NCBI GenBank assembly: GCA_020161835.1
Contig: JAIUNL010000003.1
Coordinates: forward strand, 124,001-188,000
Direction of reading: 5' to 3'
DNA: 64,000 nucleotides
DNA from: Bacteroidota bacterium
Lineage (GTDB): Bacteria > Bacteroidota > JABWAT01
Shown: positions 53,622 to 63,395 of the stretch, in pieces
How the letters are laid out: every line of letters starts with the position of its first letter
How positions within the stretch are numbered: position 1 is the first letter of the stretch
The notes under the pieces: generated by a model
What the model was told of the DNA's origin: nothing
Database searches by the model: none
The model's input: only the letters and a program-made list of their open reading frames with translations
Made by a program: the position numbers and the translations under genes

Positions 53622-54593
53622 TCATCCCCATATCTCCGGAAACTTTGATTTGTCTACATTTCCCCCGGAAAGAATAATCCCGATTTTTCTTCCGTCAGCT
53701 TTAATTTTTCCTTCAAGAAATGCTGCAAAAGGAACTGCGGAGGAGGGTTCAATATCCTGCTTTAAATGGTGAACCAAAATTTTTAAAGCCTCCAGAATGG
53801 AAGCTTCACTCACGGTTAATATTTCATCCACATAGGTCTGAATGATCGGGAAATTATGAGTTCCGAGTGAGGTGAGAAGTCCGTCTGCGATAGATTTTCC
53901 GCCGGTTGGCGGGTGAAGAGTTCCGGTTGAGAAGGACAGAAAGGCATCGTTTACGGTTTCGGGTTCAACCCCAATGACTCTGATACCGGGTTTTATAGAT
54001 TTTGCTGCAAGAGCAGTTCCGGCAAGTAATCCACCGCCACCAACCGGAGTTAAAATAAAATCCAACTCAGTAATTTCTTTCAGGAATTCAAGAGCAGCAG
54101 TTCCCTGTCCGGCAATAACTCTTACATCGTTTGACGGATGAACAGGTACGGCGCTGGTTTCTTTCACAAGTCGGGCAAGCGTTTCTTCCCGGTCTTTTTG
54201 GGTGGGCGGGCAAAACGTGATCTTTCCGCCAAAACTGTTTACATTTTCTATTTTGGGTTTCGGTGCCGTTTCGGGCATGACCACAAAAGCCGGAATTCCC
54301 CGAAGTGAAGCAGCCAAAGACAAAGCAGCAGCATGATTCCCGGAAGAATGGGTTGCAACTCCGGATTTTGCTTCTTCATCGGTGAGTGAGAAAACTGCAT
54401 TGGCTGCACCACGCATTTTAAACGCACCGGCCTTCTGCAGATTTTCACATTTGAAGAAAAACTGTCCGTTGAAAAGTTTGTTTAATTCGGGAGAGGATTT
54501 GACGGGAGTTTTTAAAATGTGGTGCTGGATTCGTTTCTGAGCAGATAAAATATCGTCAAAAGAAACCGGAAGGGAATGAATAGTTGTTTTCAT
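53622..54593 (-). CDS. PLP-dependent threonine/serine dehydratase or serine racemase
   Basis: Fold-type II PLP enzyme of 323 residues. The cofactor Lys59 lies in LQKAGAFKMRGAANAV, the Asn loop is THSSGNHAAALSLAA, and the phosphate-binding glycine run is VGGGGLLAG. There is no C-terminal ACT regulatory domain, so it is the short type (catabolic dehydratase or serine racemase), not the biosynthetic IlvA. It follows a lipoprotein gene by 17 bp at the end of the TonB operon, which may be coincidental. Confidence 0.9.
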   Translation of the reverse strand: MKTTIHSLPVSFDDILSAQKRIQHHILKTPVKSSPELNKLFNGQFFFKCENLQKAGAFKMRGAANAVFSLTDEEAKSGVATHSSGNHAAALSLAASLRGIPAFVVMPETAPKPKIENVNSFGGKITFCPPTQKDREETLARLVKETSAVPVHPSNDVRVIAGQGTAALEFLKEITELDFILTPVGGGGLLAGTALAAKSIKPGIRVIGVEPETVNDAFLSFSTGTLHPPTGGKSIADGLLTSLGTHNFPIIQTYVDEILTVSEASILEALKILVHHLKQDIEPSSAVPFAAFLEGKIKADGRKIGIILSGGNVDKSKFPEIWG

Positions 54594-54610
54594 TTCTTAC
54601 TTCCGGTGTC

Positions 54611-55174
54611 TTATTTGACCTGAATTGGAAAAGATCCGTTAAAATCCACTGAAAATGTCCCTGATGTTTTTTCACCGGATTCAAAATGACTCAGGGTGAT
54701 TTTGAGCGAATCGTCACCCGTTCCATTTGTTTTGAAAACGAAGGTTCTGCCGTAGTTTTCAAATTTGGAGTCCTGACTCAGTGCTGTCAGGTAAACTTTG
54801 CTGTTAAGTGTCGAAAACCTAAACTGGTGGCCGTTGTTTTTTGAATCAATGTCAGAAGTGAGATCTGTTTGAAGTGAAGTTGATTCATTAAAAAGGAGAA
54901 AACTTCCATTGTAACTTTTTCCATCTTTCAAATCCAGAATGCCCTCAAGTGCTGGTTTACCTGATGTTACAGGCAATGATCTTACAAGCACACTATCTGT
55001 TTTTCCGGTTGGATTTCCTTTGCTGTCTAATTCTTCAGAAATTAAAACAACTTTGTTTACAACGGCATGTTCGTAGGATACTTTATCTTCTTCGGACTTC
55101 AGACCACACCCGGAAGGTAAAATGACTGTCGCCAGAAAAAGTAAAGGAAGCAAAACCCAGATTCTGTTTTTCAT
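54611..55174 (-). CDS. Small lipoprotein in the ZnuD-like operon
   Basis: Unrecognised 187-residue lipoprotein from ATG 55174 (lipobox ILPSGCGL), with GGAAAG as ribosome site; two in-frame starts upstream are less likely. The body is strand-rich with SYEHAVVNKVVLISEELD and GTFSVDFNGSFPIQV and no known motif. It lies 53 bp after the TonB receptor gene, which suggests a partner of the receptor. Function unknown. Confidence 0.75.
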   Translation of the reverse strand: MKNRIWVLLPLLFLATVILPSGCGLKSEEDKVSYEHAVVNKVVLISEELDSKGNPTGKTDSVLVRSLPVTSGKPALEGILDLKDGKSYNGSFLLFNESTSLQTDLTSDIDSKNNGHQFRFSTLNSKVYLTALSQDSKFENYGRTFVFKTNGTGDDSLKITLSHFESGEKTSGTFSVDFNGSFPIQVK

Positions 55175-55227
55175 CGAACTTTCCATTCTGATTCTTTTAA
55201 GGATATTCAAAAATTGAACTTCAAATA

Positions 55228-57429
55228 TCAGAAAAAGAATTTGTAAAGCAATTTGAAATTTCTTCCGGGTTCTGGAATGATGGATTTTACCCGTGACAAA
55301 TGATTTCTGTATTCTGTATTCAACATATTTTCAACAGTGAAATCCAGGGTATGAAGGTAGTCTTCGTTGGTGAAATGAATTTGGGCAAAAAGATCAAAGA
55401 CCACATAACCATTGGTAGATTGTTCAAACTCTCCAAGACGATTTTGTTTTGCTGCAGCCCTGACCATCAATCCGAGATCAGAATGATCAAACTGATATTG
55501 GGATTTCAGTTTTCCGGAAAGGGGAGGCATGTAGGGCAACGGATTTTTTGAATCGGTCAATTCACCCTGTACATAACTTACATTCCCTGAAATTCTTAAA
55601 TTCACAGGCAACACATAATCCCAGGTGAGTTCTGCACCTGTCATCAGGGCATTGACGCCGGCATATTGATAGTCATACAGATAAGGGAGTTTAGAGTTCA
55701 GTCGTCCGGTGTTTACAGGAAAAATAAAACCCTGAATCTGATTTCTGAAAAAAGTAAGTTCTGTTTTCCCGAATTCATCAAGGTGTTTCACGAAAACTTC
55801 AATGCCGAATCCGGTTTCTTCACTGATGTCCGGATTTCCAATTTCGAAAGAATAGGCGGCCAGATGGGGTCCGTTTGAATACAACTCTTCAATTCCAGGG
55901 GCTTTGAAAGACCTGATTAAATTGGTTCCAGCCGTCCAGTTTTGGGTAATCAGATAAATTGAACCAAAACCGCCTGACACATTTTGAAAATTACGTTCTC
56001 TGATGTTTCCGATTCGTTTTGAGACGGATTCATTTTTCGGGGAAACGGTTTTGTTGTCATATCTGAATGAAAGTTGAAACGTGAATGGGTACCAATTGAT
56101 TTCTTCAAACAGATGTCCTGAAAAAGTATTTTCAAAGGAATTGGGAGTGAAAGTGAGTTTCGCTGAAGCGTAATCCCGGTTTTCAAACCAGACACCAAAT
56201 CTGCCGCGGTCGAAAAAACCGAGTTTTTGGTGAAATCCGTTTAAAGATACAGTATTGGTCAGCAGACCGAATTCAGCACCCGAAAGTCCGCCTTTTTCAA
56301 GTTCAAGATGGTAATAATTGATGTGAGCTGTATTGAATTCTAATTTCGTAAGCCAAACCCAGGGCAGGTGATAAATTCCCTTAACTTCATATTGACGCCG
56401 TCTGATTTCAATATCAACGCCATTTTTATGTCCACCAACAAACCCGCCGGGAATCCCATAAAACGACTCAAAATATCCAGCGGATGCGCCAATATGGCCT
56501 TCACCAAAATGCCAGTTCCAACCGTTGGAAAAATTACGGGTTTCAATTCCTGTATTTTCCAGAGTGCCGGTTGGGGTTTCCATATTTCCGGCTTTCCGGT
56601 AGCTTCCGTCCAAATGCGTTTGAAGAAAGCCAACGGGTCCTGTCAAAGAAAGTCCGCCGGAACCGCCTTTGTTCACCGATTCAGCCTGACCTGAAAGTGA
56701 TCCGTGAAAGTGCGGATAATTTTCGAGGGGAATTTGCTCCCTGATCACATTGATGACGCCGCCGAGGGTATTCGACCCGTAAATGATGGATTCCGGACCT
56801 CTGATAATTTCAATCCGTTCTGCCGTCATCGGGTCGATTGTCAGAGCATGATCAGCGGAAGTTGCAGAGAGATCACCGGTTCTTCCGCCATCTTCCAAAA
56901 TCAGCAAACGATCGCCGCTTAGTCCTCGGGCAACCGGTCTTGCTGGGGCTGGTCCCATACTTCTTTGTGACAACCCGGCTTCATTATTCAGCGTTTCTGC
57001 AATGGTTTTGCCGAGCATTTGCCTGAGGTCTTTTCCTGAGAAAACCTGATCAGGAATTACTTTTATTTCAGAAAAATCCCGGTCAGATTCCACATTGATT
57101 GTCTGGGTTGACCGGTAAAGTTTTTCAATCGAAAAATTTACAGTTAAAGCTTCATGAGGAGTAACCTTAATGATTCTGGAATCTGAATGATAACCAACAC
57201 GGTACACTTTAAGGGTATAGGTTCCAATCGGTACTTCTGTAAACAGAAAAGAACCATCAGAACGTGTTGGGGTTGTCTGGTTTAACTCGACAATCAGAAC
57301 GGCAGCAAAATCAACGGGTTCGCCGGTTTCTTTGTCTGAAACCACACCAGAGATTTTGCCGACATCGTGTACTTCCGAAAAGGCAGAACCGGAAAGACAA
57401 ATCAGGAAAAAAAGGAAAAAATATTTCAT
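55228..57429 (-). CDS. TonB-dependent receptor, ZnuD-like
   Basis: Outer-membrane transporter of 733 residues. Signal peptide, then a carboxypeptidase-regulatory domain (SGVVSDKETGEPVDFAAVL), a plug with ARPVARGLSGDRLLILEDG and SATSADHALTIDPMTAERIE, then a barrel ending in an aromatic C-terminus (LLYKFFF). The RPVARGLSGDR...SADHA pattern is that of ZnuD-type zinc receptors. No His-rich loop insert is seen. Upstream genes encode a His-rich lipoprotein and a small His/Cys protein. Zinc is the best guess; other metals are possible. Confidence 0.85.
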   Translation of the reverse strand: MKYFFLFFLICLSGSAFSEVHDVGKISGVVSDKETGEPVDFAAVLIVELNQTTPTRSDGSFLFTEVPIGTYTLKVYRVGYHSDSRIIKVTPHEALTVNFSIEKLYRSTQTINVESDRDFSEIKVIPDQVFSGKDLRQMLGKTIAETLNNEAGLSQRSMGPAPARPVARGLSGDRLLILEDGGRTGDLSATSADHALTIDPMTAERIEIIRGPESIIYGSNTLGGVINVIREQIPLENYPHFHGSLSGQAESVNKGGSGGLSLTGPVGFLQTHLDGSYRKAGNMETPTGTLENTGIETRNFSNGWNWHFGEGHIGASAGYFESFYGIPGGFVGGHKNGVDIEIRRRQYEVKGIYHLPWVWLTKLEFNTAHINYYHLELEKGGLSGAEFGLLTNTVSLNGFHQKLGFFDRGRFGVWFENRDYASAKLTFTPNSFENTFSGHLFEEINWYPFTFQLSFRYDNKTVSPKNESVSKRIGNIRERNFQNVSGGFGSIYLITQNWTAGTNLIRSFKAPGIEELYSNGPHLAAYSFEIGNPDISEETGFGIEVFVKHLDEFGKTELTFFRNQIQGFIFPVNTGRLNSKLPYLYDYQYAGVNALMTGAELTWDYVLPVNLRISGNVSYVQGELTDSKNPLPYMPPLSGKLKSQYQFDHSDLGLMVRAAAKQNRLGEFEQSTNGYVVFDLFAQIHFTNEDYLHTLDFTVENMLNTEYRNHLSRVKSIIPEPGRNFKLLYKFFF

Positions 57430-57496
57430 CGGATTTTCAAATACTTTCTTCAGCCCGGTCAGGATCTCCCGGACCAGGCTGAAAAAGTTACATTTT

Positions 57497-57985
57497 TTAC
57501 TTCACTACAACAGGGATGGGCAATGTTTCAAAATCAGGATGGCCACCATGAAGCAGGGAAACTTTTACCGTTGTTGATCCTGCCTTTTTTCCACGGATAA
57601 TCATTGCATAATCATCTTCATGGGCAGTTTTCATTAATCCTGCTGGAATGGCTATTGTTGCCACAGCTACAGAAGTATCTGCAACGGTTAGTTTGAGAGT
57701 CAGTTCTTCAGTGTGGGTATCTGCAGTTTTGCTGGAGTCCAGATCAGAAAGAAATTTTATTTCGATCGTTGGGGATGTTGAACTTTGAGCAACTTCAAAC
57801 TGTCCCTTCACCTTTGCATTCCAGTAAGTGACCACCCGGTTGCCTGAAGAAGTGAAAGCGGCACCACCAACTTCAGCATGTTCTTCATTATGGTCGTCAT
57901 CAACAGAATTATCTTTGCAACCGGTGATAAGAGTAAAAACAAAAAGTACAGAAATAGAAATACGAAAAATAGAAAACGAGGTCAT
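57497..57985 (-). CDS. His-rich small lipoprotein, probable metal-linked
   Basis: Lipoprotein of 162 residues from ATG 57985, lipobox TLITGCKD. Mature protein starts with an acidic His cluster (DDDHNEEHAEVGGAAF) and has further His residues in TADTHTEE, KTAHEDDYAMI and LLHGGHPDFETLPIPV. The fold looks all-beta. It lies 67 bp before the TonB receptor and may bind metal ions and hand them to it, which is inference. I do not recognise a named family. Confidence 0.72.
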   Translation of the reverse strand: MTSFSIFRISISVLFVFTLITGCKDNSVDDDHNEEHAEVGGAAFTSSGNRVVTYWNAKVKGQFEVAQSSTSPTIEIKFLSDLDSSKTADTHTEELTLKLTVADTSVAVATIAIPAGLMKTAHEDDYAMIIRGKKAGSTTVKVSLLHGGHPDFETLPIPVVVK

Positions 57986-58072
57986 TATTGACTCCAATTT
58001 GATTTAAAATTATAAAAAAGACGGATTTCTTCCTATCAGGAAAAAATCAGAAAAAGGGAAGCAGTAGGGAAA

Positions 58073-58396
58073 TTAAATAACCGGGGGACCCCGTGGGGTA
58101 ATTGAAAGGTCTGATCTGTAAGTGATCAGAGAAAGTTCAGCAGGTGCTTGAAGATCAACCGAAACCAGGACTGTTCCCGAAACGGGTTCTGACGAACTCC
58201 ATGCACCCAGTAAAGTGTGGAGTAAACAGAAGTCACCATCCTGAATCTGACCCGAAGGCAGATCAGGTGAAGTCACAACAGCTGAATCAGGACTTCCTGC
58301 AACCGCATGAAAATGCCAAAGGTTTACCGTCAGCACAAGCGGCAGGTAAACGAAAAGCAGCAGAATTGCCAGATTTTTCAGTGTTTTTTGTTTCAT
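58073..58396 (-). CDS. Small membrane-anchored His/Cys protein
   Basis: Protein of 107 residues from ATG 58396, with AGGA before it; an upstream start at 58435 is less likely. One N-terminal hydrophobic segment (LAILLLFVYLPLVLTVNL) is followed by WHFHAVAGS, then DFCLLHTLLGAW and a C-terminal TPRGPPVI. Small proteins with His/Cys motifs and an APP-like tail are often found ahead of metal TonB receptors (DUF2946-like); the resemblance here is only partial. First gene of the ZnuD-like operon. Confidence 0.65.
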   Translation of the reverse strand: MKQKTLKNLAILLLFVYLPLVLTVNLWHFHAVAGSPDSAVVTSPDLPSGQIQDGDFCLLHTLLGAWSSSEPVSGTVLVSVDLQAPAELSLITYRSDLSITPRGPPVI

Positions 58397-58485
58397 GGTC
58401 CTACAAAAATAGAGGATGAAGGTATGAAATTGCAAAAGTCGAACCAGATTGAAGAGTTACTTGCCGAATAAAAAGGCCACTGGGC

Positions 58486-58535
58486 GTGTCATCCCGAGTG
58501 TTTTTTCACAAAGTGAAAAAATGTATCGAGGGACC
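58486..58535 (+). repeat. Fixed-flank hairpin element, copy 4
   Basis: Left flank GTGTCATCCCGAGTG, core TTTTTTCAC-AAA-GTGAAAAAA, right flank TGTATCGAGGGACC. The flanks match those at 38018-38070 but the core is a T/A-ended stem that could double as a terminator for parC. Confidence 0.85.
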
Positions 58536-58571
58536 AATTGCCTTTTTTATTTGAAGAATGACGTCATCCCG

Positions 58572-61193
58572 TTACTCAAACAACCCGATCTGTTCCTTTT
58601 CCTCATCGTCATCATTCTCTGGTGAGGATGATTCATCCAGTTCTTCAGGAAGCGGGTCTGGTTCTGTTGTCTCTGCAAGATCATCGACTGGACTCAGTAA
58701 CTGGATGGATTTCACTGTAAACTGACTCAGCCGGTTACCGAGGGCTTTCCAGCCTTTCACATCCATAAATTCAACCAGATTCAGTTCTTCAGTAATTTCT
58801 TCCTTCGTTTTACCCTTTTCAATGGTGAAAGAAATTGATGGTTCCTGAACAACCGAAACAGCAATCAGTTTCGATTTTTTCTCATCCCCGATAAACGAAA
58901 ACCGTTTATCCAAAGTCTGAGTTTCAATCTGGAATCGTTTTACGAAATAATTTTCCTGAGAAGCTTCCCAGTAAACAGCAGAAATCACCGTTTCTGGATG
59001 GAATTTACGAATAACCAGAACATTTTCAGGTTCATACCGGTTTGTTATTTCATGGGATGTCAGCTCATAGGTTCCATCTTTATAAATGACAAGAATGGAA
59101 TCACTGGTATTGAAATTACCGATCCATTTTCCACGACCATCAAGATTCAGACGGCCAATAACTGCATCATACCAGACTTTTCTGGCACCAAAAGAAGAAG
59201 GACCTACTGATTTCCTGACAATTTTTTTAACTGGCCAGCGGGTGAGAATATTTCCCATCGAGTTCCGGCCTTTGATGCTCAGATCACCGAAGTCATAGTC
59301 AAAAACTTTTATTTTAGCCCGGCATCCCTGAGACAGGGTGACGTTTACAACTTCAGATTCACCATTCGGATTTGAAGTGAAATAGAGAATCTTCGAGCCT
59401 TTGGTTCCTTTCGTAACCGGATATTCACGGTCACGGGTAATGGCAGTCACATTAAACCGTTTGGCGTAGGCAAAACCGGAATCCCCATCGAAGTAAACCA
59501 CGTTGTAAATCCGGCGTTCATCACTCTTTTTCCAGACATCAACGTGAAGAATATCTTTGCCCACGAATTTTTTATCTTCGATTTTCGTGACAATCAATGT
59601 TCCGTTTTTCAGGAATACAATGATATCATCCATATCAGAACAGTCACAGATGAATTCATCCTTCTTGAGTCCGTACCCAATAAAACCATCATCCCTGTTG
59701 ACGTACAATTTCTGATTGGCGATCACAACCTGCCGGGCGGTGATGGTGTCAAACGTTCTGATTTCAGTTTTTCGTTCACGTCCGGCACCGTATTTTTTCA
59801 GAATTCCACGGAAGTAGTCTATGGCAAATTCAATCAGGTGGGCCAGATGATGATTCACTTCCCCGATTTCTTTTTCAAGATTTTTAAGTTCTTCATCGGC
59901 TTTGAATGAATCGAATTTGGAAATCCGTTTAATCTTGATTTCTGTCAGCTTCAGAATATCATCACGGGTGACTTCACGTTTGAAAAGTTTTTTATAAGGT
60001 TCAAGACCGGTATCAATGGTGCTCAGAACCGATTCCCAGGTTGTACATTCTTCAATATCACGGTAAATCCGTTTTTCGATGAAGATTTTTTCGAGGGATG
60101 AAAAATGCCATTTTTCCATGAGGGAATCACGGGTGTTTTCAAGTTCAAGTTTCAGAAGCTGAACAGTATGTTCGGTATTGAACCTGAGAATATCAGTAAC
60201 ACCCATAAAAATGGGTTTGTCATCAATAATGACGCAGGCATTGGGTGACTCAGATACCTCGCAGTCAGTAAAGGCATAGAGGGCATCAACGGTAACATCC
60301 GGTGAAACACCAGGTGCCAGTTCGACCACAATTTCAACGTCTTTTGCCGTGTTATCAATCACCTTTTTGATCTTGATCTTGCCCTTGTCGTTGGCCTTAA
60401 TGATCGATTCAATCAGACCCGTCGTGGTTTTTCCGTAAGGAATTTCACGAATAACAAGGGTTTTCTTATCCAGTTCTTCAATTTTAGATCGGATTCTCAG
60501 TTTTCCGCCTTTTTTTCCGTCATTGTAATTCGAAACATCAATCATTCCGCCGGTGAGAAAATCGGGGAAAATGACGGGTTCTTTTCCTTCCAGAATATGA
60601 ATGCTGGCATTGATGAGTTCGCAGAAGTTGTGGGGCATGACTTTGGTTGAAAGTCCGACGGCAATACCTTCAACACCCTGAGCAAGAACAAGAGGAAATT
60701 TGACAGGGAAGAAGATGGGTTCTTTTTTCCGTCCGTCATAAGAAAGCTGCCATTTAGTGATGTCACCATTGAACAAAACTTCAAGCGCAAATTTAGAGAG
60801 ACGGGCTTCAATATACCGGGCAGCAGCAGCCGAATCACCGGTTCTGTTATCACCCCAGTTTCCCTGGCAGTCAATCAGCAGTTCCTTCTGGCCCATGTTC
60901 ACCAATGCTGCCGTGATTGACTGATCGCCGTGCGGGTGATACTGCATGGTCTGGCCGATAATATTCGCCACTTTGTGGTAACGGCCGTCATCCATTTCTT
61001 TCATAGAATGGAGAATCCGGCGCTGAACCGGTTTAAGTCCGTCATAAATAGCCGGAACCGCACGGTCAAGAATAACATAACTGGCGTAATCGAGCCACCA
61101 GTTATCGAACATATTCCTGATGTGGGTCATTTCATGCAATTTTTCAGTACCATTTTCCGGTAAAACCGGCTCATTTGGGTCAGTTGAGCTCAT
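58572..61193 (-). CDS. parC: DNA topoisomerase IV subunit A
   Basis: Subunit that cuts and rejoins DNA during decatenation. From ATG 61193 (MSSTDPNEP) it has 873 residues, typical of the long Bacteroidota ParC. The breakage domain shows [27 protein letters not shown] and the catalytic Tyr127 in [12 protein letters not shown]. The C-terminal propeller contains irregular repeats, for example [16 protein letters not shown], and lacks a proper GyrA box. The tail is very acidic ([16 protein letters not shown]). Its start overlaps the parE stop by 14 bp. Confidence 0.96.
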   Translation of the reverse strand: MSSTDPNEPVLPENGTEKLHEMTHIRNMFDNWWLDYASYVILDRAVPAIYDGLKPVQRRILHSMKEMDDGRYHKVANIIGQTMQYHPHGDQSITAALVNMGQKELLIDCQGNWGDNRTGDSAAAARYIEARLSKFALEVLFNGDITKWQLSYDGRKKEPIFFPVKFPLVLAQGVEGIAVGLSTKVMPHNFCELINASIHILEGKEPVIFPDFLTGGMIDVSNYNDGKKGGKLRIRSKIEELDKKTLVIREIPYGKTTTGLIESIIKANDKGKIKIKKVIDNTAKDVEIVVELAPGVSPDVTVDALYAFTDCEVSESPNACVIIDDKPIFMGVTDILRFNTEHTVQLLKLELENTRDSLMEKWHFSSLEKIFIEKRIYRDIEECTTWESVLSTIDTGLEPYKKLFKREVTRDDILKLTEIKIKRISKFDSFKADEELKNLEKEIGEVNHHLAHLIEFAIDYFRGILKKYGAGRERKTEIRTFDTITARQVVIANQKLYVNRDDGFIGYGLKKDEFICDCSDMDDIIVFLKNGTLIVTKIEDKKFVGKDILHVDVWKKSDERRIYNVVYFDGDSGFAYAKRFNVTAITRDREYPVTKGTKGSKILYFTSNPNGESEVVNVTLSQGCRAKIKVFDYDFGDLSIKGRNSMGNILTRWPVKKIVRKSVGPSSFGARKVWYDAVIGRLNLDGRGKWIGNFNTSDSILVIYKDGTYELTSHEITNRYEPENVLVIRKFHPETVISAVYWEASQENYFVKRFQIETQTLDKRFSFIGDEKKSKLIAVSVVQEPSISFTIEKGKTKEEITEELNLVEFMDVKGWKALGNRLSQFTVKSIQLLSPVDDLAETTEPDPLPEELDESSSPENDDDEEKEQIGLFE

Positions 61194-63039
61194 GATCAAC
61201 CAAATCCTTTTCAACTCTCAGATTGTCAATAATATAATTTCGCCGTTCCGGGGTGTTTGTGCCCATGTAAAATTCGAGCAATTTCGGAATCGGGGTTTCC
61301 TTTGTCAGAATAACAGGTGAAAGCCGGATGTTTTCGCCGATAAATCCAGAAAATTCATCCGGAGAAATTTCCCCAAGTCCTTTAAACCGGGTGATTTCAG
61401 TGCCTTTGCCAAGTTTAACCATTGCCGCCTGTTTTTCATCTTCATCGTAACAATAAATGGTTTCCTTTTTGGTTCTCACCCGAAATAAAGGCGTTTCAAG
61501 AACGAAAAGGTGTCCGTTTCTCACAAGATCGGGGAAAAACTGAAGGAAAAACGTCAGCAGAATCATCCTGATGTGTTTGCCGTCTTCATCGGCATCAGTC
61601 GCCAGAATAACCTTATTGTACCGAAGGTTTTCAATTCCGTCTTCAATATTCAGGGCATGCTGCAGAAGATTGAATTCTTCATTTTCATACACGTATTTTT
61701 TGGTCATCCCGAAACAGTTCATCGGTTTACCACGAAGACTGAAAACGGCCTGGGTTTCAACATTTCTTGACTTGGTGATGGATCCGGATGCTGAATCACC
61801 CTCAGTTAAAAAGATGCCAGACTGGTATTTGCGTTCATCTTTCTTATCATCATTTAAATGGAACCGGCAGTCACGGAGATTTTTATTGTGCAGATTGGCT
61901 TTTTTTGCCCGGTCATTGGCCAGTTTTTTAATTCCGGCAATGTCTTTTCTCTCCCGCTCAGACTGGTTGATCCGTTCCAGAATGGCCTGCGCCACTGTCG
62001 GGTTTTTATGCAGATAATCGTCAAGTGCTTTTTTCAGAAAATCGCTGATGTAACCTCTTACCGTCGGACCATCCGTCCACATGTTCTGGCTGCCGAGTTT
62101 CGTTTTGGTCTGACTTTCAAAAACGGGTTCCTGAACCCTGATGCTCACTGCAGAAATGATAGCAGCCCGGATGTCTGACGGATCAAAATCTTTTTTGTAA
62201 AATTCACGGATAGTTTTCACGACTGCTTCACGAAAGGCAGTAAGATGAGTTCCGCCCTGAGTCGTAAACTGTCCGTTCACGAAAGAATAATGCTCTTCAC
62301 CATATTGGTTACCGTGAGTCATGGCAACTTCTATATCTTCACCCTTCAGGTGGATAATCGGGTATCGTTGTGTTTCGGGATCAACTTTTCTGCTGAGAAG
62401 GTCAAATAACCCATTGGCAGAGAAGTATTTCTGTCCGTTAAAATTGATCGTAAGCCCGGCGTTCAGAAAAGCATAATTCCATAACATCTCATCAAGAAAT
62501 TCAGCGATGTAATGGTAATTTTTAAAAATGGTATTATCGGGCGAAAAAACGACCAGAGTTCCGTTCCGGTCATTCACATCCGTTTCTTTCTGATCAAGGG
62601 TTAATATCCCTTTTTCAAACTCGACAATTTTGGTTCTTCCGTCCCTGATGGATTGAACTCTGAAGTTTCCTGAAAGTGCATTTACTGCTTTAGTTCCAAC
62701 GCCGTTGAGTCCAACCGCTTTTTTAAAGGCATTCGAATCATATTTTCCGCCGGTGTTGATTTTTGAAACGCAGTCAATCACTTTGCCGAGCGGAATGCCA
62801 CGCCCATAATCCCGAACTTTAACAGTTTGGTCAGAAACTTTGATATCAATGGTTTTTCCGTGTCCCATCACGTGCTCATCAATGGCGTTATCCATGATTT
62901 CTTTGAAGAGAACGTAAATTCCGTCGTCCGGCGCAGAACCGTCACCCAATTTTCCGATGTACATTCCCGGCCGTAACCTGATGTGTTCACGCCAATCCAG
63001 GGATTTTATACTGTCGTCTTCGTATCTGACTTCACTCAT
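61180..63039 (-). CDS. parE: DNA topoisomerase IV subunit B
   Basis: ATPase subunit of topoisomerase IV, 619 residues. The GHKL ATP site is seen as [28 protein letters not shown] and [17 protein letters not shown]; the TOPRIM domain has [12 protein letters not shown] and [17 protein letters not shown]; the end is [10 protein letters not shown]. Length is normal for the Bacteroidota ParE. First gene of the parEC operon. Confidence 0.97.
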   Translation of the reverse strand: MSEVRYEDDSIKSLDWREHIRLRPGMYIGKLGDGSAPDDGIYVLFKEIMDNAIDEHVMGHGKTIDIKVSDQTVKVRDYGRGIPLGKVIDCVSKINTGGKYDSNAFKKAVGLNGVGTKAVNALSGNFRVQSIRDGRTKIVEFEKGILTLDQKETDVNDRNGTLVVFSPDNTIFKNYHYIAEFLDEMLWNYAFLNAGLTINFNGQKYFSANGLFDLLSRKVDPETQRYPIIHLKGEDIEVAMTHGNQYGEEHYSFVNGQFTTQGGTHLTAFREAVVKTIREFYKKDFDPSDIRAAIISAVSIRVQEPVFESQTKTKLGSQNMWTDGPTVRGYISDFLKKALDDYLHKNPTVAQAILERINQSERERKDIAGIKKLANDRAKKANLHNKNLRDCRFHLNDDKKDERKYQSGIFLTEGDSASGSITKSRNVETQAVFSLRGKPMNCFGMTKKYVYENEEFNLLQHALNIEDGIENLRYNKVILATDADEDGKHIRMILLTFFLQFFPDLVRNGHLFVLETPLFRVRTKKETIYCYDEDEKQAAMVKLGKGTEITRFKGLGEISPDEFSGFIGENIRLSPVILTKETPIPKLLEFYMGTNTPERRNYIIDNLRVEKDLVDHELN

Positions 63040-63395
63040 ACTTTTTAATTTCTTTCTGAATCTGATCAGGATTTCCTTTTAGCGGATCGTCACACAGAGG
63101 GGTTTCCGGCAGGCCCGAATCAGAGGGGTTTAAACCAACAAGTCCAAATATACAAAATACCGAATTAAAATACAGTAGTTTTACTTTTTGAAAATCCGGA
63201 GATTACGGGATCCTGAAGTCCAGATATTTTTGTTGTAAAGCAAAGATGAATGAAGACCAGAAAAAGTAAATGGTAAACTGTGAATAAGTTTAATTTGTTC
63301 AAATTTCTGCCTGAACGGAACCGTTCAAAAATGGAAAGGTAATTTTTTTTCAGAAAAAATTTTGTACTTTTAATAATCAGAAGGACGCCAGATAA
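63040..63395. other. Divergent intergenic region
   Basis: 356 bp between parE and the right-edge sensor gene, likely with both promoters. It is AT-rich. Apart from a TATATTTG box there is no repeat, RNA or gene I can support; an 81-codon open frame on the minus strand lacks a ribosome site. Confidence 0.6.
63145..63152 (-). promoter_or_regulatory. Candidate Bacteroidota -7 box for parE
   Basis: On the minus strand TATATTTG fits the TAnnTTTG consensus, about 105 bp before the parE ATG. No clear -33 TTTG is at the usual distance, so this is weak. Confidence 0.3.

Noticed and set aside
61571..62017. 148-codon plus-strand open frame opposite parE
   Set aside because: Antisense to the TOPRIM region of ParE; no start signal or homology.
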